A program made the translations under genes and the position numbers. A stretch of DNA of 64,000 nucleotides. Origin: Catenulispora acidiphila DSM 44928. GTDB lineage: Bacteria; Actinomycetota; Actinomycetes; Streptomycetales; Catenulisporaceae. Shown here piece after piece: positions 16,188-25,907 of this stretch. Below the pieces are notes generated by a model, which was given only the letters and a program-made list of their open reading frames with translations, was not told the DNA's origin and made no database searches. Position 1 is the first letter of the stretch. Each line of letters starts with the position of its first letter. The stretch lies in the NCBI RefSeq assembly GCF_000024025.1, contig NC_013131.1, positions 3,472,001-3,536,000 of the forward strand, given 5' to 3'.

Positions 16188-19100
16188 GTGGCAACACAGC
16201 AGAGGTCTGTGACGAAGGCTCGCGTGATGCGTCGCAGACGCCTCATGGCGGCCGCCGTCGTGACGGCGTTGACGATCGGCGTCGTGTCGGGGCTGCCGCA
16301 CAGCGCGGATCAGGCTCAGGCCGCGGGCAAAACCAAGACCGCCAAGTACAACGGCAAGTCGGTGGTGACCGACACCCCGATCAAGACCGGTCCCTGGCAC
16401 GGCAAGAACCCTCCGGCTCCGCCGCCTGCCAAGGGCTCGATCCCTTCTCAGACGACCTTCCCCGCCGCGGCTCAGGCGGATCTCACGTTGACGGCTCCGA
16501 CCGCCTCGGGAGCCCGCACCTCGGCATCTGCGGATACTGTTTCGAACGTGCCCTATGCGAGCGCTGCGGGCGTTCCTGTCGCCGTTGCCGCAGACCCGGC
16601 CGACAGTCAGAACCTTGCCTCGTCGGACCAGCTTCCGTCCCGGGTCAAGGCGGGAACCGCGGCGAGCATCCCGACCACGGTGCACGTGACCGTCACCGAT
16701 CATGCGACCGCTGTGGCCGCAGGTGTCTCCGGCGAGATCGTCTCCGTTTCCCGGACAGACGGGAAGACGGGCGCAGCCGACGCCGCCGTCGCCTTGGACT
16801 ACAGCTCCTTCGGTCAGGCTTACGGCGGCGACTATGCGTCCCGGCTGGATCTCGTTGCTCTGCCGCCGTGCGCGCTGACCACGCCGAAGGTCGCCGCATG
16901 CCAGAAGGAGACCCCGCTCCGCTTCGCCAATGACGCCACCCACCAGCGGTTGACCGCATCGGTGACGATCCCCGGTGGAACCCATCCCAGCGTGAGCACG
17001 AAGTCCGACGGGAAGTCGGCAGCGCCCGGCGGCACGCTGGTCCTCGCGGCCACCGCCACCGGGAGCGGATCTGCCGGGTCCTACAACGCCACCTCGCTGT
17101 CGGCGTCGAACTCGTGGTCCGAGTCGAGCAACACCGGGAACTTCACCTACAGCTACCCGATCTCTGTGCCGCCGGCCATCGGCGGTGCCGCGCCGACTGT
17201 GGCCTTGTCCTACGACTCGGGAGCGGTGGACGGCCACTCGACCGTGGAGAACGGGCAGTCGTCCTGGATCGGCGACGGCTGGGACTACAGCCCCGGTTAC
17301 GTCGAACGCTCCTACGTGCCCTGTTCGAAGGCCAAGCCGACCTCGTGGTCGACCTCGACCGACAACTGCTTCGCGCTGGACGCGAACGGCAATCCCGTGC
17401 CGGCCCTGACCCTGTCGTACGGCTCGCACGGCGGACAACTGGTCCACGACGATGGCGACACCACGAACACCCACTTCAAGCTGCAGCAGGACGACGGCAC
17501 CCAGATCGACCTGCTACCGAACACCGCGACGACAACCGCCACGTCGGAGATGTTCCGGATGCGGATGCCCGACGGCACCACCGCTTATTTCGGTGCCGAT
17601 ACTGTGCCCGCGGAGCTGAACAACGGCGTGGCGGTGAAGCCGTTCGGGGCCACCAACTCGACCTGGTTCGAGCCGGTCTTCAACAACCCGGCCGCCAATA
17701 GCGTGTGCAAGGACCCGACGAAGGCGACCGCGGCGAACTGCGAAACTGCCTGGCGCTGGAACCTCGACTTCGTCGTCGACCCGCACGGCAATGTTCAACA
17801 GGTCTTCTACAACGCCGATCTCAACGCGTACGGGCGTGGCACCGCGCAGACCGCCGCGACGTACGTCCGGGGTGGTACGCCGAAGGAGATCGACTACGGA
17901 TGGCAGCTTTCCGACGCCATCGCGGGCCGGCAACCCGGTGCCAAGGTCTATTTCGGCAGTGTGCAGCGTTGCGTCGACCCCGCGTTGGACGGCGGGTACG
18001 GAGCTTCCTCCGGGGGCAGCGCGGGATGCCAGAGCGCACCGATCACCAGCGCGAATCTGCCCGGATTCCAGGACACGCCGTATGACCTGTACTGCCCGAC
18101 CACCAATGCCACCTGCATCGAAGCGGCGCAGAACTCCCCGACGTTCTGGTCGACGATGCGGCTGGCCACCATCGTCACCGAGGTCCGGGAGAACAACGCT
18201 TGGCACTCGGTCGACCAGTACAACCTGTTCGACCAGTTCAACCTGGCCGGTGACCAGAACAACTCGTTCAACCGGCCGCCTTTGTGGCTGGCGGCGATCC
18301 GTCATTGCGCCGCGGGCAACGTCGACACCCACCAGATCTGTCTGCCGGCCTCCGGCGCCGGATCGCTGTCCGTGCCGGACGTGACCTTCGCAGGCTCGGG
18401 TGCGCAGATGGCGAACCGCGTGCCGGGCGTTACCGGCAGCGGTGGGACGAACCTGGGCTTGACCCCGATCGACCGTGCCCGCCTGGTCACCATCACCGAT
18501 GAGCTCGGTGCCCAGACCACGATCACCTACGACGTGCCCTCGGCCTTCGCGCTCGGCTGTACTGCTCCGCCGAGCGGGCCTGCCGACTGGCACAACACCA
18601 AGCTCTGTTACCCGGAGTACTGGACCCCGCCGGGCGAGCCTTCTCCGATCACCGACTGGTTCCACAAATATGTCGTCACCGGGATCACGACCAAGGACGA
18701 CTCGGGCACCGGTGCGTCTCTGGCCACGTCGTACACCTACGACACCACGACGGGCGCGGCGTGGCACTCCAATGACTCGGAGTTGGTGACCGATCCCAAG
18801 GCCCGTACTTACGACCAGTACCGCGGTTTCGCCTCCGTCACCACGACGCAAGGCGACGGCAGCGACACACCGGCCGGCCAGACGACGACCACGTATTTGC
18901 GCGGTATGGACTGGGACCCGGATATCAAGGCCGTGGCCGCGGGCGTTGACTGTCCGAACACCGCAGCGGGTATCACGCAGGCCGAGTGCCCACGCGTGAG
19001 CGTCAGGGACTCCCAGGGCGGATCGACGACCGACGACGTGATCTTCAACGGCGAAGCGCTGGAGACTCAGACCTTCACAGCGGCCAACGGCAGCGTGTGG

Positions 19101-22100
19101 AACGACACCGTTTCCCGTCCCTATCTCTCAGCGCCTGTGGCGGCGCACGCGCGAGTGAGTCCGCTTCCGGCATTGCGTGCGCGTCAGATCGGTACCGCGG
19201 CCGCGCTCACGACGACACCGACGGCCGCGTACGGGACGGTGCCCAAGGGCACCCGCACTGTGGAAACCGACAACCTCTACGATCCCAACCTCGCCCACGG
19301 TGGCCGGACGATCGCCTCATGGGCCAAGAGCCCGGTGTACAGCCAGACTCCCGCGCAGCCGGACACGACACCGTCGCTGTGTACGGTACCCAGCTATGCC
19401 ACGGATTCGGCGAAACCCTGGATAACGGGCTACACCGATCAGATCATGACGTTCAGAGCTGCCACCCCGTGTTGGGATTCCTCCAACAACGTCGCTTCGA
19501 CGACGGCGGCGACCGCTGTGTCTGGCACTCAGAGCTTCTACGACAATGACGCAGGCGCGAACCCCACCACGGTGTCGACGGGCGATATCACTGTGGCGAA
19601 GGTCTTGGATTCCTTCAGCGGTTCGACTCCTGTGTTCGTGACCAAGTCCAGCAGCGGCTATGACGGCTACGGCCGAGTCATCCTGAGCCGCGATGCGCTG
19701 AACCGAGCGGCCAAGACCGACTATTACTCGGCCGCAGCTGGGGAACTGCCGAACAAGACCGTGGGGACCAATCCCATGGGTTGGACAAGTACCACGCTGA
19801 TCGACCCCACACGGTCTGTGCCCACGGACACGACCGACGCCAACGGCAAGACGGTGCACGAGACGTACGACAGCTTGGGGCGCTTGACCGCGGAATGGAA
19901 CATCGACAATCCGTACACGCCTACCAACACGCCGCCAGCGAACTCCGTCTTCAAATACACCGTCAACACCGCGACGCCGTCCGTCACCGAGACCGACAAG
20001 TTGCGCTCTGACGGTACCTACACGGCGGGTTTCACCCTGGAGGACTCCCTCGGCCGCACCATCCAGACACAGTCGAGCCCGGTCAACGACGTCTCGGGGC
20101 GGGTCGTCACAGCGACCACGTACGACTCGCTCGGGCACGCGGCCAGCGTCACAGGTCCGGAATACGACTCGGCGAACGCTCCCTCGGGAAAGCCTTGGGC
20201 GGCAGTGTCGGGTTCCCATCCGTTGCGAGCCACCACCACGCTCTATGACGGCATGAGCCGACCGACAGTGGTAACGACGTACTCGGCAGCCAACGCCGTC
20301 ACGCATTCGGTCACGTCCTATCCCGGCGCCGACCGGACCGACGTCACACCGCCGATCGCGGGCGCGGTGCCGATAACCGGGCCGGACAACCAGCCGACGT
20401 CTGGAACCAAGGCGTCCACGCTCACCGATGCGCGCGGGAACACCACAGCGCTGTACACGTACAAGGGCCTGGACCCGGCCGCCTTCCCGTTTGGTACCGC
20501 CTCGGCCGCCGACGTCACGAGCTACTCCTATGACGCAGCTGGGAACCAGACCCAGGTCAAGGACGCGCTCGGCAATACCTGGACCTACACCTTCAACCTG
20601 CAAGGCCAGAAGACGACCGCCGATGACCCCGACACCGGGGTCACGACCTACGGCACGCCGGCCAACGGTGCGAACCCCTACGCCAGCGGCTACGACGCGG
20701 TAGGCAATCTTGTCCAGGTCCAGGACGGTCGCGGAAAGGCGTTGCACTACTCCTACGACGCGCTGAACCGTAAGACAGCCGAGTACTCGGGAACTTCGAC
20801 CTCGGGGACGCAACTTGCACAGTGGGATTTCGACAGTCTGGCAAAGGGTCAGCCCACCGACAGCAAGCGGTTCACCACGGGTGCCGGTCAGCCGTACGTC
20901 AACGCGGTCGCGGGGTACGACGCGGGCTACCGCCCCACAGGGCAGTCGGTCACCATTCCGTCCGGGGACGGCAATAACACCTTGGCGGGTACATACACCA
21001 CGGGCCTCACGTACACCCCGATCACCGGCCAGCTGTACCAGACGACCCTGCCGACCCTGCCGACCGGCGACGACCTGCAGCCTGACGTCGTCACGAACGG
21101 ATACAACGACAACGGATTGCTGACCAGTACCGGCGACTACTTCGCCGACCTGCTCACGGACTCCTCGTACACGGAGTACGGCGAAGTCCAGCGCCGGCTG
21201 CTCGGCGACTATCCGAACCAGGTCGCCGCCGACACCGTCTACGACCAGGCGACGCGCCGCGTCGGCAACTACACAGTCAGCGCTCTGGCCTGGAACCGGC
21301 CGATCGACACCACCGCCTACACGTACAACACGGCGGGGCAGATCACCTCGGAGACCGACCTCCAGGGCAACGCGACCAGCTACAACAGCTCCACGGGCTT
21401 GGTCTCGGCCAGCGCTGCCCAGGATGTTCAGTGCTACGCGTACGACTACGCGGGCCGGCTGTCTGCGGCATGGACTGACAACAAGATCGCCAACGGCACC
21501 GTCTTCGGCACAGTGAACGGCGTCCAGGACACCTTCGCCGCGCAGCCGCCGGATGGCGCGTTCGGCAGCTGCGTCGATCCCCAGCCCTCCACGAGCAACC
21601 GCGCGGCGGCCAGCGCCCAACTCACAGGCGCGGGCGCTTCCCCGGCGGCGTACTGGCAGACCTACAGCATCGACGCGGTCGGTGACCGCAAATCGGAGAC
21701 CGACTACAGCCTCGGTACCGACCCCAGCCAGGACACCACCAATACCTACACCTACCCCGCAGCGGGTACCCGCGCTCCCGGCAGCGGACCCCACACTCTG
21801 AGCCAGGTGACCCACACAACGGGCACCAGTCCCAGCATCAGCGACACCTACACGTATGACAACAGCGGCAACCTGAAGACGCATGCAATCAGCAACCAGC
21901 CGACCAAGAACCAGTCCCTGGCCTTCGACGCCGAAGGCCACCTGTCCACGGACACGGACACCGCAGGCGACAGCGCCTCCTACACCTACGACGCCGACGG
22001 CACCCAGCTGATCCGCCGTGACGCCACCGGCGCGACGCTGTACCTGAGCGGCACCGAGCTGCACATGGACACCAGCGGCGTCGTGACGGGCCAGCGGTAC

Positions 22101-23855
22101 TTCAGCTACCCTGGCGCCCCGACCATCGTGGAATCCGGCGGCAGCGCACCGGTCATCAGCTACGAGGCCGGCAACCAGCAGGGCACTGCGACCACCGCCA
22201 TCGCCGCCGGCACCGGCACCCCCGGATCGCCCGCGACACCGGACAAGAGCGTCATCGCCCGGCGCGCCTACACACCGTTCAACACCCCTCGCGGTACGGC
22301 GAACACCACCAACAGCTGGGGTCTGAGCTTCCCGGACGACCACACCTTCCTCGGCGCCAGCACGGATGCCTCCACCGGCCTCGTCGACATCGGAGCACGC
22401 AAGTACGACCCGTCGACCGGCCGCTTCATCTCCGCGGACCCCCTTCTCCAGGAGGACTCGCCACAGACCATCGGCGGCTACGCCTACGCCGGAAACGACC
22501 CGGTCGACGGAAGCGACCCCACCGGGCTGCAAATGAAGGCAGCCATCTACGGCGACGGAGGCACCACCCCGGTCGTCAACGGCCAGCAGATGCTCTCGAT
22601 CTCACCACACGTCTCCGTGAGCGCGAACAGCAAGAGCTTCCTCCATCTGTACGAGGCCTACGCCAAAGGCATGGAGTGGACGTACAGCCACGGAAGCTAC
22701 AAGGACGCGAGATCCCAGGAAGCGGCCGCATGGAACGCCGGCTGCTCCCGCATCAACGATTGCACGTTCAACGGCCTGACCACGGCCATCGGAAACCTCG
22801 ACGACACGACCCCGACCAACCGCAAGGCCACTCCGATCCAAGGCATCGACGTCGTCGGCATAGGCCCGGAGGAGCACGTGCTCGAAATGTCCGGCGACGG
22901 CACCGTGAGCGACTACACGTCACTGACGCACGGCGAACTGGGCTCTGGTGCGCTCGAGCTGGGGGTCCGGGCCGGCGGCCTCGCCATGAATCTGGCCTCC
23001 GCGATGACTCAGCAGTTCTGCCACTCGTTCGCCGCCGATACCGAAGTGCTGATGGCCGACGGCACCGACAAGGCCATTCAGGACGTCGCCGTGGGCGACG
23101 AGATCAAGAACGCCCAGCCCGACGGCCCGAACGAAAAGCACCGCGTCGACGAAATCCACAAGACACTGACCGACACGGACTTCACCGACCTGACCGTCAG
23201 CACCCCCACTGGTCCCCGAACCATCACCGGCACCCAGAACCACCCGTACTGGGACGCGACGACCGGGAAGTTCACAATCGCCTCCCAACTCAAGCCAGGC
23301 GATCACCTTCAGACCGATGATGCTGGCGCCGTCACGGTGCTTACGGTCCGCGACTACGTCTCATCGATGGTGACGTATGACCTCACCATCGACGGGCTGC
23401 ACACGTACTATGTGGTCGCAGGCGACACGCCGGTGCTGGTGCACAACTGCGGAGGCTGGCTTGACGGCCATGAGTCGAATTGTGTCTGTGACGGAACCGG
23501 CGGGGACCCAGTGTACCCGGACGGTCCAAGTTCTGCCGATGTTGATGAGGCATACGCGCAGCGCTCGGATGAACAAGATGAAAAGGAGCCAACTGCTGCA
23601 GAGGTGGCACAGAGCATCGCGAACGGTCACGCCGGGGGAAAGCACGCGGGTGACTTCCCTGGAATGACAGTCGACGATCTTGCGAGTCATACTGAATCGG
23701 TCCTCGACAACGCGGCTATGACGAAGCCGTTGAGTAAGGGCAGAATTGCCTTCTCGGACGGTATCTCGGTCGTCTTGTACGATCCGAACACCGACGATAA
23801 GGGAACAATATTTACGCCGGATGACTTCGACGAATATTGGAAGGGTTTGAGTTAG
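16188..23855 (+). CDS. RHS-repeat polymorphic toxin with Hint domain and C-terminal tip
   Basis: 2555 residues. GTG 16188 follows GGGGTGGGGG and opens a signal peptide (RRRRLMAAAVVTALTIG). A long N-terminal region precedes YD/RHS repeats at about 1155-2020 (many G-x-Y-TYDxxG forms such as YSYDAAGNQTQVKDALGN). The RHS core, about 2025-2115, ends KYDPSTGRFISADPL and GGYAYAGNDPVDGSDPTG. A Hint/pretoxin domain runs from CHSFAADTEVLMADG to TPVLVHNC (about 2278-2421), with NHPYWD inside. The last 134 residues are an unassigned tip with GHAGGKHAGDFPGM, GRIAFSDG and GTIFTPDDFDEYW; this His/Lys/Arg/Thr pattern is compatible with a metal-independent RNase-type toxin (inference). The tip DNA is visibly lower in GC than the shell. 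The next gene overlaps the stop codon and is the likely immunity gene. Confidence 0.88.
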   Translation: MATQQRSVTKARVMRRRRLMAAAVVTALTIGVVSGLPHSADQAQAAGKTKTAKYNGKSVVTDTPIKTGPWHGKNPPAPPPAKGSIPSQTTFPAAAQADLTLTAPTASGARTSASADTVSNVPYASAAGVPVAVAADPADSQNLASSDQLPSRVKAGTAASIPTTVHVTVTDHATAVAAGVSGEIVSVSRTDGKTGAADAAVALDYSSFGQAYGGDYASRLDLVALPPCALTTPKVAACQKETPLRFANDATHQRLTASVTIPGGTHPSVSTKSDGKSAAPGGTLVLAATATGSGSAGSYNATSLSASNSWSESSNTGNFTYSYPISVPPAIGGAAPTVALSYDSGAVDGHSTVENGQSSWIGDGWDYSPGYVERSYVPCSKAKPTSWSTSTDNCFALDANGNPVPALTLSYGSHGGQLVHDDGDTTNTHFKLQQDDGTQIDLLPNTATTTATSEMFRMRMPDGTTAYFGADTVPAELNNGVAVKPFGATNSTWFEPVFNNPAANSVCKDPTKATAANCETAWRWNLDFVVDPHGNVQQVFYNADLNAYGRGTAQTAATYVRGGTPKEIDYGWQLSDAIAGRQPGAKVYFGSVQRCVDPALDGGYGASSGGSAGCQSAPITSANLPGFQDTPYDLYCPTTNATCIEAAQNSPTFWSTMRLATIVTEVRENNAWHSVDQYNLFDQFNLAGDQNNSFNRPPLWLAAIRHCAAGNVDTHQICLPASGAGSLSVPDVTFAGSGAQMANRVPGVTGSGGTNLGLTPIDRARLVTITDELGAQTTITYDVPSAFALGCTAPPSGPADWHNTKLCYPEYWTPPGEPSPITDWFHKYVVTGITTKDDSGTGASLATSYTYDTTTGAAWHSNDSELVTDPKARTYDQYRGFASVTTTQGDGSDTPAGQTTTTYLRGMDWDPDIKAVAAGVDCPNTAAGITQAECPRVSVRDSQGGSTTDDVIFNGEALETQTFTAANGSVWNDTVSRPYLSAPVAAHARVSPLPALRARQIGTAAALTTTPTAAYGTVPKGTRTVETDNLYDPNLAHGGRTIASWAKSPVYSQTPAQPDTTPSLCTVPSYATDSAKPWITGYTDQIMTFRAATPCWDSSNNVASTTAATAVSGTQSFYDNDAGANPTTVSTGDITVAKVLDSFSGSTPVFVTKSSSGYDGYGRVILSRDALNRAAKTDYYSAAAGELPNKTVGTNPMGWTSTTLIDPTRSVPTDTTDANGKTVHETYDSLGRLTAEWNIDNPYTPTNTPPANSVFKYTVNTATPSVTETDKLRSDGTYTAGFTLEDSLGRTIQTQSSPVNDVSGRVVTATTYDSLGHAASVTGPEYDSANAPSGKPWAAVSGSHPLRATTTLYDGMSRPTVVTTYSAANAVTHSVTSYPGADRTDVTPPIAGAVPITGPDNQPTSGTKASTLTDARGNTTALYTYKGLDPAAFPFGTASAADVTSYSYDAAGNQTQVKDALGNTWTYTFNLQGQKTTADDPDTGVTTYGTPANGANPYASGYDAVGNLVQVQDGRGKALHYSYDALNRKTAEYSGTSTSGTQLAQWDFDSLAKGQPTDSKRFTTGAGQPYVNAVAGYDAGYRPTGQSVTIPSGDGNNTLAGTYTTGLTYTPITGQLYQTTLPTLPTGDDLQPDVVTNGYNDNGLLTSTGDYFADLLTDSSYTEYGEVQRRLLGDYPNQVAADTVYDQATRRVGNYTVSALAWNRPIDTTAYTYNTAGQITSETDLQGNATSYNSSTGLVSASAAQDVQCYAYDYAGRLSAAWTDNKIANGTVFGTVNGVQDTFAAQPPDGAFGSCVDPQPSTSNRAAASAQLTGAGASPAAYWQTYSIDAVGDRKSETDYSLGTDPSQDTTNTYTYPAAGTRAPGSGPHTLSQVTHTTGTSPSISDTYTYDNSGNLKTHAISNQPTKNQSLAFDAEGHLSTDTDTAGDSASYTYDADGTQLIRRDATGATLYLSGTELHMDTSGVVTGQRYFSYPGAPTIVESGGSAPVISYEAGNQQGTATTAIAAGTGTPGSPATPDKSVIARRAYTPFNTPRGTANTTNSWGLSFPDDHTFLGASTDASTGLVDIGARKYDPSTGRFISADPLLQEDSPQTIGGYAYAGNDPVDGSDPTGLQMKAAIYGDGGTTPVVNGQQMLSISPHVSVSANSKSFLHLYEAYAKGMEWTYSHGSYKDARSQEAAAWNAGCSRINDCTFNGLTTAIGNLDDTTPTNRKATPIQGIDVVGIGPEEHVLEMSGDGTVSDYTSLTHGELGSGALELGVRAGGLAMNLASAMTQQFCHSFAADTEVLMADGTDKAIQDVAVGDEIKNAQPDGPNEKHRVDEIHKTLTDTDFTDLTVSTPTGPRTITGTQNHPYWDATTGKFTIASQLKPGDHLQTDDAGAVTVLTVRDYVSSMVTYDLTIDGLHTYYVVAGDTPVLVHNCGGWLDGHESNCVCDGTGGDPVYPDGPSSADVDEAYAQRSDEQDEKEPTAAEVAQSIANGHAGGKHAGDFPGMTVDDLASHTESVLDNAAMTKPLSKGRIAFSDGISVVLYDPNTDDKGTIFTPDDFDEYWKGLS

Positions 23856-24229
23856 TGGCAGTCAGAGAAGTGCGACCGCTTGATCTGATCGCGACGGCAG
23901 AGGTCGAATTGCTCGACCGTGGCCTGCTGGAATGGAGTGGCCCGGCCCGATGCACTGACGAGTTTGCCGTTGCCATGGGATTTCAAAGTTATCGCAACCT
24001 CATCGAAGAAGGTCGTCGGCTTCGGCGGAATCTGAACGACAATACAGTGATTGACGCGGATGACTGGACACGTATACTACTGGCTGTGGAGATTGCTTTT
24101 GTCAGCGACCTCGCTGGTTCCGGTGTTGAATGGTCGACCACTACCGGCTATGCGGATGAATATACGATTGCGATACTGAGGTCGATCCAGCGTAAAGTTG
24201 CTGTCATTGTTAGGGCGACCGATGCCTAG
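23855..24229 (+). CDS. Probable immunity protein for the RHS toxin tip
   Basis: 124 residues, beginning MAVREVRPLDLIATAEVELL. The GTG start shares its first base with the TAG stop of the RHS gene (TAGTG), with GGAAGGG about nine bases upstream, so translation is coupled. It is a small acidic cytoplasmic protein without signal or membrane segment; no family was recognised. Low GC and relaxed codon use match the toxin tip and differ from the RHS shell, as expected for an exchangeable toxin-immunity cassette. Position immediately after an RHS tip is the standard place for immunity genes; the function is inferred from context only. Confidence 0.65.
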   Translation: MAVREVRPLDLIATAEVELLDRGLLEWSGPARCTDEFAVAMGFQSYRNLIEEGRRLRRNLNDNTVIDADDWTRILLAVEIAFVSDLAGSGVEWSTTTGYADEYTIAILRSIQRKVAVIVRATDA

Positions 24230-24454
24230 TCGGCTCTGCGGTTGTCGGCTGCAACGGCGCGCCGTCGAGTTCTCGGTTAGCCGGTGATACTGATCAACAA
24301 GAAACGAGAGTCGGTCCGGGCTTGGCCGGCCAGAGTGTCAGATGTTGAGAGGGTTGGCTTAAATCCGGTCACTGTATGTTCGCGCGGAGTGTCTTCCCTC
24401 ACTTTGTAAAACCGTCGGCCTCGCGCAGATTGGTGCGTCCGGTACAGCTTCTTC

Positions 24455-25771
24455 CTACTTCAACCCACCCCGCAGCGCGTCGACCCGCCCCACCGCCGCG
24501 TCGAACCCGCTCCGGCTCAGCTTCCCGTTGTTCACGGCGGCCACGAGTGCTGCTGCCGCGGCGTCGCCCTGCGCCGGGTCGCCGGAGGAGCACAGCAGGA
24601 GGTCCATGCCTGCCTCCGCTGCCGACAGGGCGCGGTTGCCCGCGGTGCCGTACGCCTGCAGCGCGCCGGCTTCCAGCGCGTCGGTGATGGTCACGCCCTT
24701 GAAGCCGACGCGGTCGCGTAGTTCCTGCTGGACGATTGTGGAGGACATGCCTGCCGGGCGGTTGGCGTCTAGGGCCGGGTAGATCGCCCAGGACATCATC
24801 ACCAGTTTCAGGCCGTTCTGCACTGCTGCGGCGTAGGGCAGTTCGTCGATGCTGCGCAGGTTGCTCAGGGACACGGTGAGGGTCACCGGGTGCTCGTCGG
24901 TGTTGGCGCCGTTGGGTGCGGAGCCGAGGCCGGGGAAGTGCTTGGCGGTGGCGGCTACGCCGGTGTTCTGCTGGGCCACGATGAAGTTCGAGCCCAGCTG
25001 CGAGACTGTGTTCGGGTTCTGGCTGAAGGAGCGCTGGGCGGCGTCGAGGAAGTTGCCTGGGGTGCGGTAGACGTCCAGGACCGGCGCGAGGTTCAGGTTC
25101 ATGCCGACGCCCGCCATGTTCTGTCCGGCTGCGGTGCCTTGGGCGGTTGCCGCGCCGGGGGGGTTCGAGCTCTGGCCGACCTGCTTCGCCGAGTCGTACG
25201 GCGGTCCGGGCAGGCGCTTGACGATGCCGCCCTCCTGGTCGGTCATCAGCAGCAGCGGCAGGTGGACCGGGCTGGCCGCCTGCGCCTGGCGCAGCTCGGT
25301 GATGACGCCGGCGATCTGCGACTGGCTGGAGATGTTGCCGCCGAAGAAGATGACGCCGCCGACGTCGCCCTGCCGGATCAGGGTCAGCAGATGCTGCGGC
25401 GGGGTCAGGCCCTGGTAGGAGTAGATGACCCGCTGCCCGGCCTCCTGCTGCAGCGTCAGGTTCCCGGGCGCCGCGGGCGAGCTGGACGGAGTCGTCGGCG
25501 GCTTCGGGGTCGTCGAGCTCGACGACGAAGACGGCGCCGAGGACGACGAGGAGCTCGACGACGAAGTAGTCGTCGGTGTCGAGGACGAAGACGTCGTCGT
25601 CGGTGTCGACGAAGTCGTCGTGGACGACGAGCTCGAACTCCCCTGCGCCGCCGGCTTCGACGCGCCGCTGGAGCACGCCCCGCTCAGCAACCCCACCGCC
25701 GCGACCAGCGTCACCGCCGCCACGCCGCCGGTCTTCTTGCCCCGTCCGCTCCGCATCCCAGCATCAGCCAT
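24455..25771 (-). CDS. Glycoside hydrolase family 3 lipoprotein (beta-N-acetylhexosaminidase type)
   Basis: 438 residues. Lipoprotein signal with a GACSS lipobox near residue 32, then a 60-residue Ser/Thr linker (long SSSTTTSS runs), then a GH3 catalytic domain: QRVIYSYQGLTPPQHLL, DVGGVIFFGGNI, LLLMTDQEGGIVKRLPG, GVAATAKHFPGLG (the KHFPGHG motif of NagZ-like enzymes, His present) and VTITDALEAGAL carrying the nucleophile Asp. It would remove terminal N-acetylglucosamine from wall fragments or chitin oligomers outside the cell. ATG 25771 was chosen; GTG 25780 and ATG 25756 are possible. Its 3' end coincides with the 23-bp repeat bounding the island. Confidence 0.88.
   Translation of the reverse strand: MADAGMRSGRGKKTGGVAAVTLVAAVGLLSGACSSGASKPAAQGSSSSSSTTTSSTPTTTSSSSTPTTTSSSSSSSSSAPSSSSSSTTPKPPTTPSSSPAAPGNLTLQQEAGQRVIYSYQGLTPPQHLLTLIRQGDVGGVIFFGGNISSQSQIAGVITELRQAQAASPVHLPLLLMTDQEGGIVKRLPGPPYDSAKQVGQSSNPPGAATAQGTAAGQNMAGVGMNLNLAPVLDVYRTPGNFLDAAQRSFSQNPNTVSQLGSNFIVAQQNTGVAATAKHFPGLGSAPNGANTDEHPVTLTVSLSNLRSIDELPYAAAVQNGLKLVMMSWAIYPALDANRPAGMSSTIVQQELRDRVGFKGVTITDALEAGALQAYGTAGNRALSAAEAGMDLLLCSSGDPAQGDAAAAALVAAVNNGKLSRSGFDAAVGRVDALRGGLK
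24456..24478. repeat. Right copy of 23-bp direct repeat, at the 3' end of the GH3 gene
   Basis: Identical to 7571-7593. It encodes the last seven residues (ALRGGLK) and part of the stop codon of the GH3 gene. The 225 bp between the immunity gene and this repeat hold no gene, and no hairpin follows the GH3 stop here. Confidence 0.6.
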
Positions 25772-25907
25772 GGTCTCCACCCTGGCGAATGCCGGCGCCA
25801 GATGCCAGCCGGATGGGCCGTTTCGGTGCGTCGCCCGGGCTCGCCGTTCGGGCTACCGGGGATGACAACCACCGCTCACGAGCCCATCCGTCCGGCTCGC
25901 GGGCGCC

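Noticed and set aside
19317-22532. 1071-residue open frame on the minus strand
   Set aside because: It lies wholly opposite the RHS gene and has Arg/Val/Gly-rich composition typical of antisense frames in high-GC DNA; no motif.
25425-25865. Acidic repetitive plus-strand frame
   Set aside because: It is the reverse of the Ser/Thr linker of the GH3 lipoprotein.
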